Assembly: GCA_943331195.2 (NCBI GenBank)
Contig: CALQKQ020000024.1
Location: 1 to 16,563, forward strand
Source of the DNA: Akkermansia muciniphila
GTDB lineage: Bacteria > Verrucomicrobiota > Verrucomicrobiia > Verrucomicrobiales > V1-33
Length of the DNA stretch: 16,563 nucleotides
Direction of reading: 5' to 3'
This document shows positions 5,999-13,980 of the stretch, piece by piece. The notes beneath the pieces were generated by a model. The model worked only from the letters and a program-made list of their open reading frames with translations. It was not told the DNA's origin and ran no database searches. Numbering within the stretch: position 1 is the stretch's first letter; the number at the start of each line of letters is the position of its first letter. Both the position numbers and the translations under genes were made by a program.

Positions 5999-6640
5999 CT
6001 AGGCTTCCTGGTGCCCGGCGACCAGTTGCCCGAGCAGCCCCAGCACGGTTCCTTGAAGGGACTCCAGGGGATGAAACCAGCGCGCGTCAGCGGGCGACCG
6101 GCGCATCTCCAGCGTGGCCGGCACATGCAGAAAAATCGCCCGCTGATGGGCGGAATGCCCCGGGCGACGGGTCAGGTGAAGCAAGCGATAGTAAAGGTGA
6201 TTGCACACAAACCGCCCCGGATCCGCGCTGTGGCGAACCGGCAACGCCGCCGCCGTCGCCTCCGGAAGCAGGGAAACCAAGCCGCTCCGCAAGTGCGGCG
6301 GCCCGCGCTCCAAGAGGCGCTGGCCCTGCGGTTGCAGCCCCGCGTTGTCAGGAATGCGGTAATCTTGCTCATTCCAGGCTGTAGTTTCGATGGAAAGCTC
6401 CGCCCGACCCGAAACCCCCAAGGCCACCACCCAGCGCGGCCGGTCCCGCCGCAGGGCCGCCGACAAGCGGCGCCACGCGGTCGGCCCGCTCACGGGAAGG
6501 GTTAGCCCTTGCACCAAGACTCCACCCCCTAGCCAGCTGCCATGGAGGGCCTGCGCCAGCGCCCCCGAGGGATTGAAGGCATCCCCCCCAAAGGGCGCAA
6601 AGCCGGTGAGGAGCAGGCGAGGGGCGGCGGCCGGGCTCAT
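5999..6640 (-). CDS. pcp: Pyroglutamyl-peptidase I (peptidase family C15)
   Basis: A 213-residue cytoplasmic cysteine peptidase that removes N-terminal pyroglutamate from peptides. Family landmarks are in order: LLTGFAPFGGDAFNPS at 10-25, GVSGRAELSIETTAWN at 75-90 with the catalytic Glu85, YRIPDNAG at 94-101, SADPGRFVCNHLYY at 138-151 with the nucleophile Cys146, and FLHVP at 170-174 with His172. The length matches the usual 200-220 residues. Its ATG overlaps the stop of the upstream beta-helix gene in an ATGA at 6637-6640, which implies translational coupling. Third positions are mixed rather than strongly strand-biased, unlike mnmA or hscB. Confidence 0.93.
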   Translation of the reverse strand: MSPAAAPRLLLTGFAPFGGDAFNPSGALAQALHGSWLGGGVLVQGLTLPVSGPTAWRRLSAALRRDRPRWVVALGVSGRAELSIETTAWNEQDYRIPDNAGLQPQGQRLLERGPPHLRSGLVSLLPEATAAALPVRHSADPGRFVCNHLYYRLLHLTRRPGHSAHQRAIFLHVPATLEMRRSPADARWFHPLESLQGTVLGLLGQLVAGHQEA

Positions 6641-7713
6641 TCCAAAAGGACGTTTTGTTGGGCGATCAACTTCTCCGAGACCTCGCTGACGCCGCCTTCC
6701 CCATTGCCGCTAAAACTAGAATTCGCCAGTACATTAGCAATGCAGCTGATGTCGTTGATGCGCAGGCCGACCCCTCGGCTTCCCCGCACCACCAGGTCGC
6801 TGAAGATATTTCCGGTGCAAGGCGTGTTGCCGTGGCCATCGGCCTGCGCCACAAAGATGCCCTGGGCTCCATTCCCGCTCACCGTCAGATGGTTGAAGTT
6901 ATTAAAGTTGCTGTCGCGCATGAAAATGCCTTGGCTGCCATTCCCCTCTAGCCGGGCGTGGGAAATGATATTGCGGTTAAAGCGCAGATCAATGCTGATG
7001 CCCGCCGCTTCGTTCCCGTGCAGGTCGAGTCGCGTGAAAAAGCTCTCCTCCGTCTCATAGGCGGCCAGGCCGTCGAAGTGGTTCCCATAGGAAGTGAAGT
7101 CGCTAACGTGAATCCGGCGACTGTGTTTCTCCAGCACCAGCCCCCCGCTGCGGGCGGCCCGGGTGGTGACATGTTCCACCCGAATGTCCTCGGCGCTGCG
7201 GATGGTGAGGGCGTTGTTGCGAATGAAGGAAAGCCCCCCTTGGTCGCAGGGCCCGCCGTGGCATTCGCTCCCCTGCTGATGGCGGTTTCCATCGAGCACG
7301 AGATGGCGCAGCGCAATGCCGCGCACCTTGCGCTCCGGCGGCGTCTCCAAGGGCCCGATCACCACTAAGGGGCACTCTGCGCCATCTCCGAGCACCAGCA
7401 CCGTGCCCTCCCCCGCGCCGCTCAACTCCACGTAGTCCCGGTCCAACACCAGCGGCCGCTCCACCACATAGGTCCCAGCCTCCAGAAAAATCCGACCGCC
7501 CCGCGCCGGCAAGGCAGCCAGAGCCCTAGCAATAGCTTCGCCGCCGCCCCCGCGAACCCGCATCTCCACGCAGCTCTCGCTTGCAGTCGGGCTCGCTGGA
7601 CCCGCAAGCCCCGGCTCAACCCGGCTCCACTGGACCAGGCCGAAGGCGGCCAGCGGGACGCCCATAGCGAGAGCCGACAGGGTGGCGATGCGCCTAGTGG
7701 TGTGGATTTTCAT
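6637..7713 (-). CDS. Exported right-handed parallel beta-helix protein
   Basis: A 358-residue protein with an N-terminal export signal (basic MKIHTTRR, hydrophobic core about 10-28). The body has features of the pectate-lyase-like beta-helix: GGRIFLEAGTYVVERPLVLD at 72-91 is the classic first rung. Short repeated rungs with Asn/Gly turns follow (RNNALTIRSAEDI from 165, SYGNHFDGLAAYE from 208, LHGNEAAGISI from 231, LEGNGSQGIFMRDS from 255, VSGNGAQGIFVAQ from 278, SFSGNGEGG from 333). Six cysteines (48, 114, 151, 156, 299, 324) would allow disulfides in an exported protein. Such folds bind or cleave polysaccharides, but no catalytic residues can be assigned here. It is the only gene in the window with a textbook Shine-Dalgarno site and is followed without a gap by pcp. 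Confidence 0.85.
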   Translation of the reverse strand: MKIHTTRRIATLSALAMGVPLAAFGLVQWSRVEPGLAGPASPTASESCVEMRVRGGGGEAIARALAALPARGGRIFLEAGTYVVERPLVLDRDYVELSGAGEGTVLVLGDGAECPLVVIGPLETPPERKVRGIALRHLVLDGNRHQQGSECHGGPCDQGGLSFIRNNALTIRSAEDIRVEHVTTRAARSGGLVLEKHSRRIHVSDFTSYGNHFDGLAAYETEESFFTRLDLHGNEAAGISIDLRFNRNIISHARLEGNGSQGIFMRDSNFNNFNHLTVSGNGAQGIFVAQADGHGNTPCTGNIFSDLVVRGSRGVGLRINDISCIANVLANSSFSGNGEGGVSEVSEKLIAQQNVLLE

Positions 7714-7718
7714 GGGGT

Positions 7719-7725
7719 CCTCCTT
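7719..7725 (-). promoter_or_regulatory. Strong Shine-Dalgarno site of the beta-helix gene
   Basis: AAGGAGG on the minus strand, 5 nt before the ATG at 7713. It fixes that start codon. It stands out because nearly all other genes here lack any purine-rich site; mnmA has only a GGAG. A TATAAG at 7798-7793 upstream could be a -10, but I find no -35 at a proper distance. Confidence 0.85.
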
Positions 7726-7866
7726 GGGGTTTGGGCACAGATCCGGGCTCAGAGCGCCAGCTCCCTCCCCTCATTTAGGGCCGAGGGAATTGCTTATAGT
7801 CTGCCAGTTTTCCCCCCAGGGAACAAGACATTACGTCCGCAGATTCCGCCGCGCCGCCTCCCCGTC

Positions 7867-8223
7867 TCAGGCCCCGCCCTCCGGCCGGGGTACCTCAATC
7901 GCCTCGCAAACCTGGCGCCAGCCGGGAAAATTCCACTTGTTGGGAAAATCCCGACATTGCTGGGGCTTGACCTCATTGATGCGGCAGTCGTTGCCGCTCA
8001 GGAAGATACAAGAATCATCGGCCTGCTCGATGAGGGAAAGCCCCGCGCGGTCCGTGCGCAGCCGGGTGTAGCCGCCAATGAAGTCGTCCACCTCCAGCTG
8101 GAGAAAAGCCGCGATGGCCTCGATTTCGGAAGGGCCCACCTTGACGTCCCCTGGCCAGCGGCAACAGGCGGTGCAGCGCTGGCATTTCCAGTAGTGGTCG
8201 GCCGGGGGAAGTTCGGAGGCCAT
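7867..8223 (-). CDS. YkgJ-type cysteine-cluster protein
   Basis: A 118-residue protein from the ATG at 8223. An in-frame ATG at 8313 would overlap the end of the upstream gene and add a proline-rich stretch without family similarity, so the shorter form is preferred. Cysteines occur as CxxCxxCC (14, 17, 20, 21) and then at 72, 80, 90 and 106, the arrangement of the YkgJ/Fe-S-oxidoreductase-like family that is proposed to bind zinc or an Fe-S cluster. Landmarks: WKCQRCTACCRW near the start, SCIFLSGNDCRI at 71-82 and QQCRDFPNKW at 88-97. The biochemical role of the family is not established. It follows the cobA-hemD fusion by 67 bp on the same strand and may be co-transcribed. Confidence 0.85.
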   Translation of the reverse strand: MASELPPADHYWKCQRCTACCRWPGDVKVGPSEIEAIAAFLQLEVDDFIGGYTRLRTDRAGLSLIEQADDSCIFLSGNDCRINEVKPQQCRDFPNKWNFPGWRQVCEAIEVPRPEGGA

Positions 8224-8290
8224 CTGAGGTCTGAGGAGGGGGCTGGGCACGGGGTTTAGCCTAGGCGGGAGCACCGCCCAGGGCGCGGAG

Positions 8291-9814
8291 TCACTTGGCA
8301 AAGTGGTCCGCAATGGCCTTGATGAGCCCGGGAATGTCGTGCGAACTGGGCACGATGTGTGCCTTGAGTCCGTGGCGCTTCAGCGCTGCCGTGGTCACCG
8401 GTCCAATGCTCGCGATTTTGCAGCCAGGGGGAATCGGCAGTTGCAAGGCCATGAAGTGGTCCACCGCGCTGCCGCTCGCAAAGGTGAGCACGTCAGCGCC
8501 CTCCTCGCGAAAGCGCGCCTGCCCTCCCGCCACATCCTCCGTTTCCGGAACCGTGCGGTAGGCGATGGCCTCGTCCAAAATCACCCCCTTGGCGAGCAGT
8601 TGCTCCGCCACGACATCCCGCGCCGACTCCCCTCGCACCCACAGAACCGTCTGATTGTCCAAGCTGCCGGCGTGCTCTTCCAATTCCGCGACGAGGGATT
8701 CCGCGACAAATTTCTGCGGCACAAAGTCCACTCCCAAACGATATTCCGCCACCTTTTTGGCCGTGCCCGGTCCAATGGCGACGATTTTGACGGCCCCGAT
8801 TTCGCGGGCGTCTTTGTACAGTTTAAAGAAGAGCTCAAAGAAAGCCTCGACGCCGTTAGGGCTCGTGAAAATGATCCACTCATAGCGGTGGCAATCCTGC
8901 ACCATTTCACCAAACCCGAGCAGATCGTGGGGCTTTTCGATGCGAATGGTAGGAAGCTCATAGGTGTCCGCCCCCAGCGCGCGCAGCCCCTGGCTGAGCA
9001 CTCCCGCCTGAGCGCGGGTGCGCGTCACCACAATGCGCTTTCCAAAGAGGGGTCGGCGCTCAAACCAATTCAATTCCGGGCGCAGCGCCACCGTGCCCCC
9101 AATCACGCAGACCGCCGGGGCCTTGAAGCCATGCGTTTCCACCAGCTCCGCGATGCTGCTCAAGGTGCCCGTGAGGGTCTGCTGACGCCCCGTCGTCGCC
9201 CAGCGAATCAGCGCCACCGGCGTCTCTCCCGCCGCCCCGTGCGCCATCAGCTTCCCCGTCAGCTCGCCCATCCGGCCCACCCCCATGAGCATGACCTTGA
9301 CCCCATCCGCCTGGGCGATTTTGGCGAAATCGAGACTGCTCACTTCCTTGGTAGGATCCTCGTGGCCTGTGAAAATGGTCAGCTGCGTATTGAAATCGCG
9401 GTGCGTCACCGGAATGCCCGCATAGGCCGGGCCCGCGATGGTCGAGGAAATGCCAGGAACCACTTCAAAAGGACAACCCGCCGCATAGAGCTCCTGCGCT
9501 TCCTCGCCGCCGCGCCCGAACACATAGGGATCGCCGCCTTTGAGCCGCGTGACCACCTTGCCTTCTAACACTTTACGGATGAGGAGCTGGTTGATCTCTT
9601 CTTGGGGGAGGGCGTGGTTGGCGGCTTGTTTGCCCACATAGAGCAACTCCGCGCCGGGTTTCATCCAAGCGAGCACCTGCTTGTTGACCAAATAGTCATA
9701 GGCCACCACATCGGCGGCCTCAATGCACTCTTTGGCGCGCAAGGTGACGAGGCCGAGATCGCCGGGGCCAGCGCCGACGAGATAACAAATTCCTGGGGTA
9801 ACGGGAAGCAACAT
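8291..9814 (-). CDS. cobA-hemD: Fused uroporphyrinogen-III C-methyltransferase / uroporphyrinogen-III synthase
   Basis: A 507-residue bifunctional enzyme. Residues 1-245 are the SAM-dependent uroporphyrinogen-III methyltransferase that makes precorrin-2 for siroheme or cobalamin: YLVGAGPGDLGLVTLRA at 11-27, VVAYDYLV at 36-43, RLKGGDPYVFGRGGEE at 90-105 and the PAYAGIPVTHR segment at 129-139. Residues 257-507 are HemD, which closes hydroxymethylbilane to uroporphyrinogen III: KRIVVTRTRAQAGVLSQGLR at 259-278, IIFTSPNGVEAF at 314-325, AIGPGTAKKV at 346-355 and ASIGPVTTAAL at 468-478. The start at 9814 is chosen because the longer frame (to 10057) adds 81 low-complexity residues and crosses into the divergent S9 gene. 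The enzyme stands at the heme/siroheme branch point. The CysG dehydrogenase/ferrochelatase part and HemC are absent from the window. Confidence 0.93.
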   Translation of the reverse strand: MLLPVTPGICYLVGAGPGDLGLVTLRAKECIEAADVVAYDYLVNKQVLAWMKPGAELLYVGKQAANHALPQEEINQLLIRKVLEGKVVTRLKGGDPYVFGRGGEEAQELYAAGCPFEVVPGISSTIAGPAYAGIPVTHRDFNTQLTIFTGHEDPTKEVSSLDFAKIAQADGVKVMLMGVGRMGELTGKLMAHGAAGETPVALIRWATTGRQQTLTGTLSSIAELVETHGFKAPAVCVIGGTVALRPELNWFERRPLFGKRIVVTRTRAQAGVLSQGLRALGADTYELPTIRIEKPHDLLGFGEMVQDCHRYEWIIFTSPNGVEAFFELFFKLYKDAREIGAVKIVAIGPGTAKKVAEYRLGVDFVPQKFVAESLVAELEEHAGSLDNQTVLWVRGESARDVVAEQLLAKGVILDEAIAYRTVPETEDVAGGQARFREEGADVLTFASGSAVDHFMALQLPIPPGCKIASIGPVTTAALKRHGLKAHIVPSSHDIPGLIKAIADHFAK

Positions 9815-9965
9815 GGGGAAGGCAGTGAAGCGCGGCCCGGGCGGAAAGGCAAACGGCGGATGCAGCGCCCCGCCGCCTCCTTGGGGCGCGTTTTGCCCGC
9901 CGCGCGCTCCCTGCTGGCCAACGGGCCGAAATCTGCTACCGCTACAAGGCCTTCCCCATCCGCCC

Positions 9966-11903
9966 ATGACTGCCCGCCTCCTGCCCCTCCTCGCCGCCGC
10001 CCTGCTGCTCTCGCCCGCCGCCGCCCAAGTGCCCGCCAATCTCGTCGCCGAGGGCATTCCCCCGCTCCCCCCCGACCTGGTCGAGGCCGCCGGCCGCTAC
10101 GGGGAATTCCGCGCCGCCGCCCTGCAAAGCTGGCACCCGACCCGCAGGGAAATGCTCATCACCACCCGCTTCGGCGCCACCCCACAACTCCACCGCGTCA
10201 ACCATCCCGGCGGCGCCCGCCAACAATTGACCTTCTCCCCCGAACCCATCAGCGCCGCCTCCTTCCAGCCCCTCCGCGGCGACAACCTGATTTTTTCCCA
10301 AGACGCCGGCGGCGGCGAGTTTTTCCAACTCTACCGCTACGACCTCGCCGACGGCCGCAGCACGCTCCTCACCGACGGCAAATCCCGCAACACCGGCGTC
10401 CGCTGGTCCCGCGACGGCACCCGCATCGCCTGGACTTCCACCCGCCGCAACGGCCGCGACAACGACGTCTGGCTCATGGACCCGCAACAGCCCTCCCAGG
10501 CCCGCCTCCTCGCCGAACTCCAGGGCGGCGGCTGGAGCGTCTCCGACTGGTCCCCCGACGCCAGCCAATTGGCCCTCACCGAATTCCTCTCCGCGAACTT
10601 AAGCCACCTCTGGCTGCTCGACGTCGCCACCGGCCACAAAACGCGCCTCACCCCAGCATCCCCCAGCCCCGTCGCCCGCAGCGGAGCCCAATTCTCCCCC
10701 GACGGCAAAACCCTCTATTACACCAGCGACGAAACCAGCGAATTCCAACAACTCGGCCGCTTCGACCTAGCCGATCAAAAATGGCAGGCCCTCACCAGCA
10801 CCATCCCCTGGGACGTGGAAGCCTTTGACCTCTCCCCCGACGGCCAGCGCCTCGCCTTCGTCAGCAACGAAGCCGGCCGCAGCGTGCTCCACCTCCTACC
10901 CACCGCGCCCACCGCCCCCGGCGCCGCCGCCCCGCCGCTCCCCGAACTCCCCCCCGGCGTCATCAGCGGCTTGCAGTGGCACCCCTCCGGCAACGAGCTC
11001 GGCTTCAGCCTCAGCGCCGCCCAATCCCCCTCCGACGCCTGGTCCCTCAACCCCACCACCGGCATCCTAACCCGCTGGACCGAAAGCGAAACCGGCGGCC
11101 TCAATCCCAACCACTTCCGCTCCCCCGAACTCGTCGCCCTCAAAAGCTTCGACGGCCTACCCCTCTCCGGCTTTCTCTACCGCCCCGACCCCGCCACATT
11201 CCCCGGCAAACGCCCCGTCCTCATCTCCATCCACGGCGGCCCCGAGGGCCAATCCCGCCCCATCTTCCAAGCGCGCCAAAACTACTGGATCAACGAACTC
11301 GGCATCGCCCTCTTTTACCCTAATGTCCGTGGATCCCAGGGCAGCGGCAAAACCTTCCTCGCCCTCGACAACGGATTCAAACGCGAGGACTCCGTCAAAG
11401 ACATCGGCACCTTCCTCGACTGGATCGCCGCCGATCCCGCCTGCGACCCCGCCCGCGTCGCCGTCAGCGGAGGCAGCTACGGCGGATACATGTCCCTCGC
11501 CTGCCTCATCCAACACGGCGCCCGCCTCCGCTGCGGCATCGACATCGTCGGCATCTCCAACTTCCTCAGCTTTCTCAAAAATACCCAAGACTACCGCCGC
11601 GACCTCCGCCGCGTCGAATACGGCGACGAGCGCGACGAAGCCATGCGCGCCTTCCTCGGCCGCATCAGCCCCACCGAAAACGCCGCCCGCATCCACAAAC
11701 CCCTCTTCGTCATCCAAGGCCAAAATGACCCCCGCGTCCCCGTCACCGAGGCCTCCCAAATGGTCGCCGCCGTCCGCCAAAACGGTACCCCAGTATGGTA
11801 TCTCCTCGCCAAGGACGAAGGCCACGGCTTCGCCAAAAAACCGAATATCGACTATCAATTCCACGCCACCATCCGCTTCCTCCAGGAACACCTTCTCAAC
11901 TAA
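9966..11903 (+). CDS. Exported S9-family (prolyl oligopeptidase-like) serine peptidase
   Basis: A 645-residue protein from the ATG at 9966, which starts a signal peptide (hydrophobic 4-18, AAAQ cleavage region near 18-21); an upstream in-frame ATG at 9813 would bury the signal. Residues about 55-380 form a TolB/WD40-like beta-propeller with repeated SPDG-type turns (RWSRDGTRIAW at 146-156, QFSPDGKTLYYTSDE at 242-256, DLSPDGQRLAFVS at 288-300). Residues about 390-645 are the alpha/beta-hydrolase domain: SIHGGPEGQ at 421-429 for the oxyanion hole, GGSYGGYMS at 502-510 with Ser504, Asp588 in GQNDPRVP, and His620 in DEGHGF. The triad is complete. Members cleave oligopeptides, often dipeptidyl- or acylaminoacyl-type; the exact specificity is not predictable. 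It is followed by an exported lactonase after 36 bp, a likely operon. Confidence 0.93.
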   Translation: MTARLLPLLAAALLLSPAAAQVPANLVAEGIPPLPPDLVEAAGRYGEFRAAALQSWHPTRREMLITTRFGATPQLHRVNHPGGARQQLTFSPEPISAASFQPLRGDNLIFSQDAGGGEFFQLYRYDLADGRSTLLTDGKSRNTGVRWSRDGTRIAWTSTRRNGRDNDVWLMDPQQPSQARLLAELQGGGWSVSDWSPDASQLALTEFLSANLSHLWLLDVATGHKTRLTPASPSPVARSGAQFSPDGKTLYYTSDETSEFQQLGRFDLADQKWQALTSTIPWDVEAFDLSPDGQRLAFVSNEAGRSVLHLLPTAPTAPGAAAPPLPELPPGVISGLQWHPSGNELGFSLSAAQSPSDAWSLNPTTGILTRWTESETGGLNPNHFRSPELVALKSFDGLPLSGFLYRPDPATFPGKRPVLISIHGGPEGQSRPIFQARQNYWINELGIALFYPNVRGSQGSGKTFLALDNGFKREDSVKDIGTFLDWIAADPACDPARVAVSGGSYGGYMSLACLIQHGARLRCGIDIVGISNFLSFLKNTQDYRRDLRRVEYGDERDEAMRAFLGRISPTENAARIHKPLFVIQGQNDPRVPVTEASQMVAAVRQNGTPVWYLLAKDEGHGFAKKPNIDYQFHATIRFLQEHLLN

Positions 11904-11939
11904 AAGCCCCCGGACGCCGCCGCCCTCTTCCCCTGCCCC

Positions 11940-12827
11940 ATGAAAACCGCCCTCCCCTGCCTGCTCGCCCTGCCCGCCGCCCTCTCCGCCCAAGCAACCG
12001 CCCCCATCCTGGCCCCCGACGCCCCCGTCCAACTCCTCGCCGAAGGCTTCAAGTTCACCGAAGGCCCCGCCGCCGACCCCGCCGGAAACGTCTATTTCAC
12101 CGACCAACCCAACAACCGCATCTGGAAGTGGTCGGTCGAAAACAAACTCTCCCTCTGCAAGGAGCCCGCCGGCCGCGCCAATGGCCTCTACTTCGACCCC
12201 GCCGGCCGCCTCATCGCCTGCGCCGACGAAAAAAATGAACTCTGGCGCCTCACCCTCCCCGAAGGCACCGTCGAGGTACTCGTCAAAGACCTCGCCGGAA
12301 AACACCTCAACGGCCCTAACGACGTCTGGGTGCGCCCGGACGGCGGAATCTATTTCACCGACCCCTTTTACAAACGAGACTACTGGACCCCGCGCTCCTC
12401 CGAACTCGACGGACAGCACGTCTACTACCTCGCCCCATCCGCCAAATCCCCCGTAGCCGTCGCCCGCGACCTCCAGCAACCCAACGGCCTCGTCGGCAGC
12501 CCCGATGGCCAAACCCTCTTCGTCGCCGACATCCGCGCCAAGCAAACCTGGCGCTATGCCCTGCGCCCCGACGGAACCCTCGCCGACAAAACCCTCTTCT
12601 GCCCCATGGGATCGGATGGCATGACCCTCGACGCCTCCGGCAACCTCTACCTAACCGGCCAGGGCGTCACCATCTTCAACCCCCAAGGAAAGCAAATCGG
12701 CCACATCCCCATCCCAGAAAGCTGGACCGCCAATGTCTGCTTCGGCGGAAAGGAGCACGACACCCTCTTCATCACCGCCATGGATTCCCTCTACGCCGTC
12801 AAAACCAAGGTCAAAGGCACCCGCTAG
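11940..12827 (+). CDS. Exported SMP-30/gluconolactonase-like hydrolase
   Basis: A 295-residue six-bladed propeller protein with a short signal peptide (MKTALPCLLALPAALSAQA). The divalent-metal ligands of the SMP-30/gluconolactonase family can be matched: Glu41 in KFTEGPA, Asn127 in NGPNDVW, Asn182 in QQPNGL and Asp226 in GSDGMTL. Family members hydrolyse sugar lactones such as gluconolactone to the acid. The repeated blade signature is visible in NVYFTDQPNNRIWKW (50-64) and TLFVADIRAKQTWRY (192-206). The signal peptide places it in the periplasm, consistent with oxidised-sugar breakdown. It lies 36 bp after the S9 peptidase gene with no promoter in between. The leader is pyrimidine-rich without Shine-Dalgarno. 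The substrate is not determined. Confidence 0.9.
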   Translation: MKTALPCLLALPAALSAQATAPILAPDAPVQLLAEGFKFTEGPAADPAGNVYFTDQPNNRIWKWSVENKLSLCKEPAGRANGLYFDPAGRLIACADEKNELWRLTLPEGTVEVLVKDLAGKHLNGPNDVWVRPDGGIYFTDPFYKRDYWTPRSSELDGQHVYYLAPSAKSPVAVARDLQQPNGLVGSPDGQTLFVADIRAKQTWRYALRPDGTLADKTLFCPMGSDGMTLDASGNLYLTGQGVTIFNPQGKQIGHIPIPESWTANVCFGGKEHDTLFITAMDSLYAVKTKVKGTR

Positions 12828-12942
12828 CCCACCAAAGCACCCCAGCCCAGGCGCCCCCCCAGCCAGCGGATGCAGGCCAGGCACCCGCCCCATAAAAAGG
12901 CCCCAAAGGCCGCGCCACCCGAGCCCTCGAGCGGAAAATCGG

Positions 12943-12971
12943 TTGCCAGCCCCTCCGGTCCCGCCTACCCA
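12943..12971 (+). promoter_or_regulatory. Possible promoter of the esterase-like gene
   Basis: TTGCCA (12943-12948; 5/6), 17-nt spacer, TACCCA (12966-12971; only 2/6). The -35 is good and resembles those of other genes here, but the -10 is poor. Leader about 35 nt to the ATG at 13012. Confidence 0.3.
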
Positions 12972-13011
12972 AACAACCCGCTTTCCGGCCCCCCCCTTTT
13001 TTATTCCACCC

Positions 13012-13920
13012 ATGCCTTCCCGCCCCGCGATGCGACGCGCCGTCGATCCGCTCTCCATGATGGACCGGAACCGCACGCTGCTAGCCGACACCTCCTGCTA
13101 TGCCTACAAGCAGTCGGATGGCGTCGACATGGAAGCCTACGTCTTTCCCGTCCCCGGCCCCATCCCTGAGGAGGGCCGCCCCGCGATTCTTTTCTTCTAC
13201 AGCAGCACCTGGGACGCCGGCCTCGTCAGCCAATTCGCCCCGCACTGCCTCTACTTCGCCAACCGCGGCATGCAGCCCATCCTCTTCGACTACCGCGTCA
13301 CCTCTCGGTTCCCCGCCGCCACCCCCGCCGACGCCATCGCCGACATGCGCAGCGCCATCCGCTGGACCCGCGGGCACGCCGAAGACCTCCACCTCCGCTC
13401 CGACCGCCTCGTAGCCTGCGGCGCCGCCTCCGGAGCTCACGGCGCCCTCTCCGCCGCCATGCTCAAGGACTTCGACGACCCCGCCGACGACCTCAGCCTC
13501 TCCTGCATCCCCGACGCCCTCATCCTCTTCAGCCCCATCCTCGACTTCTCCAAAAAAGGCGTCGGCCACGCCAAGTTCCCCGATCGCAAAATGGCGCGCC
13601 GCGCCGACCTCATGAAGCACCCGCGGCGGCGCCTCCCCCCCATGATCATCTTCCACGGCACCAGCGACCGCGTCGTCCCCTTCGAAAACAGCCAGCGCTT
13701 CCGCCGCAAAATGTGGTGGCGCGGCAACATCTGCCGCGTCCGCCCCTTCGAAACCCAAGGCCACGGATTCTTCAATTTCAACGTCAATCCCCGCCTCTAC
13801 GAACTCACCATCAATGAGGCCGACGCCTTCCTCGTCGAGCGAAAATTCCTCCCCGCTCTCCCTGACGACGACGGCAACGCCCGCCTAGCCGGCGACGGCC
13901 GCTTCCACCGCAACGACTGA
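13012..13920 (+). CDS. Alpha/beta-hydrolase (BD-FAE/esterase-like), active site altered
   Basis: A 302-residue protein from the ATG at 13012 (a second ATG at 13030 is possible). No signal peptide. The fold is clear: AILFFYSSTWDAG (58-70) is the strand and turn where relatives carry the HGGGW/FGGGW oxyanion hole; ADMRSAIRWTRGHAEDL (110-126) is the typical helix; Asp219 in FHGTSDRVVPF and His251 in TQGHGFF sit at the acid and base positions. The nucleophile elbow reads VACGAASGAHGALSAA (134-149), where relatives have GxSAGGHLA. The serine position is Ala139, with Ser140 one residue later. The oxyanion glycines are replaced by YSST. The enzyme may be inactive, or use a shifted serine. The frame itself is intact with no stop or frameshift. 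It is followed convergently by dedA. Confidence 0.82.
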   Translation: MPSRPAMRRAVDPLSMMDRNRTLLADTSCYAYKQSDGVDMEAYVFPVPGPIPEEGRPAILFFYSSTWDAGLVSQFAPHCLYFANRGMQPILFDYRVTSRFPAATPADAIADMRSAIRWTRGHAEDLHLRSDRLVACGAASGAHGALSAAMLKDFDDPADDLSLSCIPDALILFSPILDFSKKGVGHAKFPDRKMARRADLMKHPRRRLPPMIIFHGTSDRVVPFENSQRFRRKMWWRGNICRVRPFETQGHGFFNFNVNPRLYELTINEADAFLVERKFLPALPDDDGNARLAGDGRFHRND

Positions 13921-13980
13921 GCCCGCCGCGCCAGCGCCGTGCCCAGTCAGCCTCCGGCCCGAGACCTCCCCTTCGCCGCC

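Noticed and set aside
8303..9568. Plus-strand open frame of 421 codons across cobA-hemD
   Set aside because: Antisense to a gene with full family motifs; His/Arg-rich with no domain.
11157..12545. Long minus-strand open frame of 462 codons
   Set aside because: Antisense to the S9 peptidase and lactonase genes, Gly/Ala/Glu/Val-rich, no domain. It arises from the C-ending codons of the real genes.
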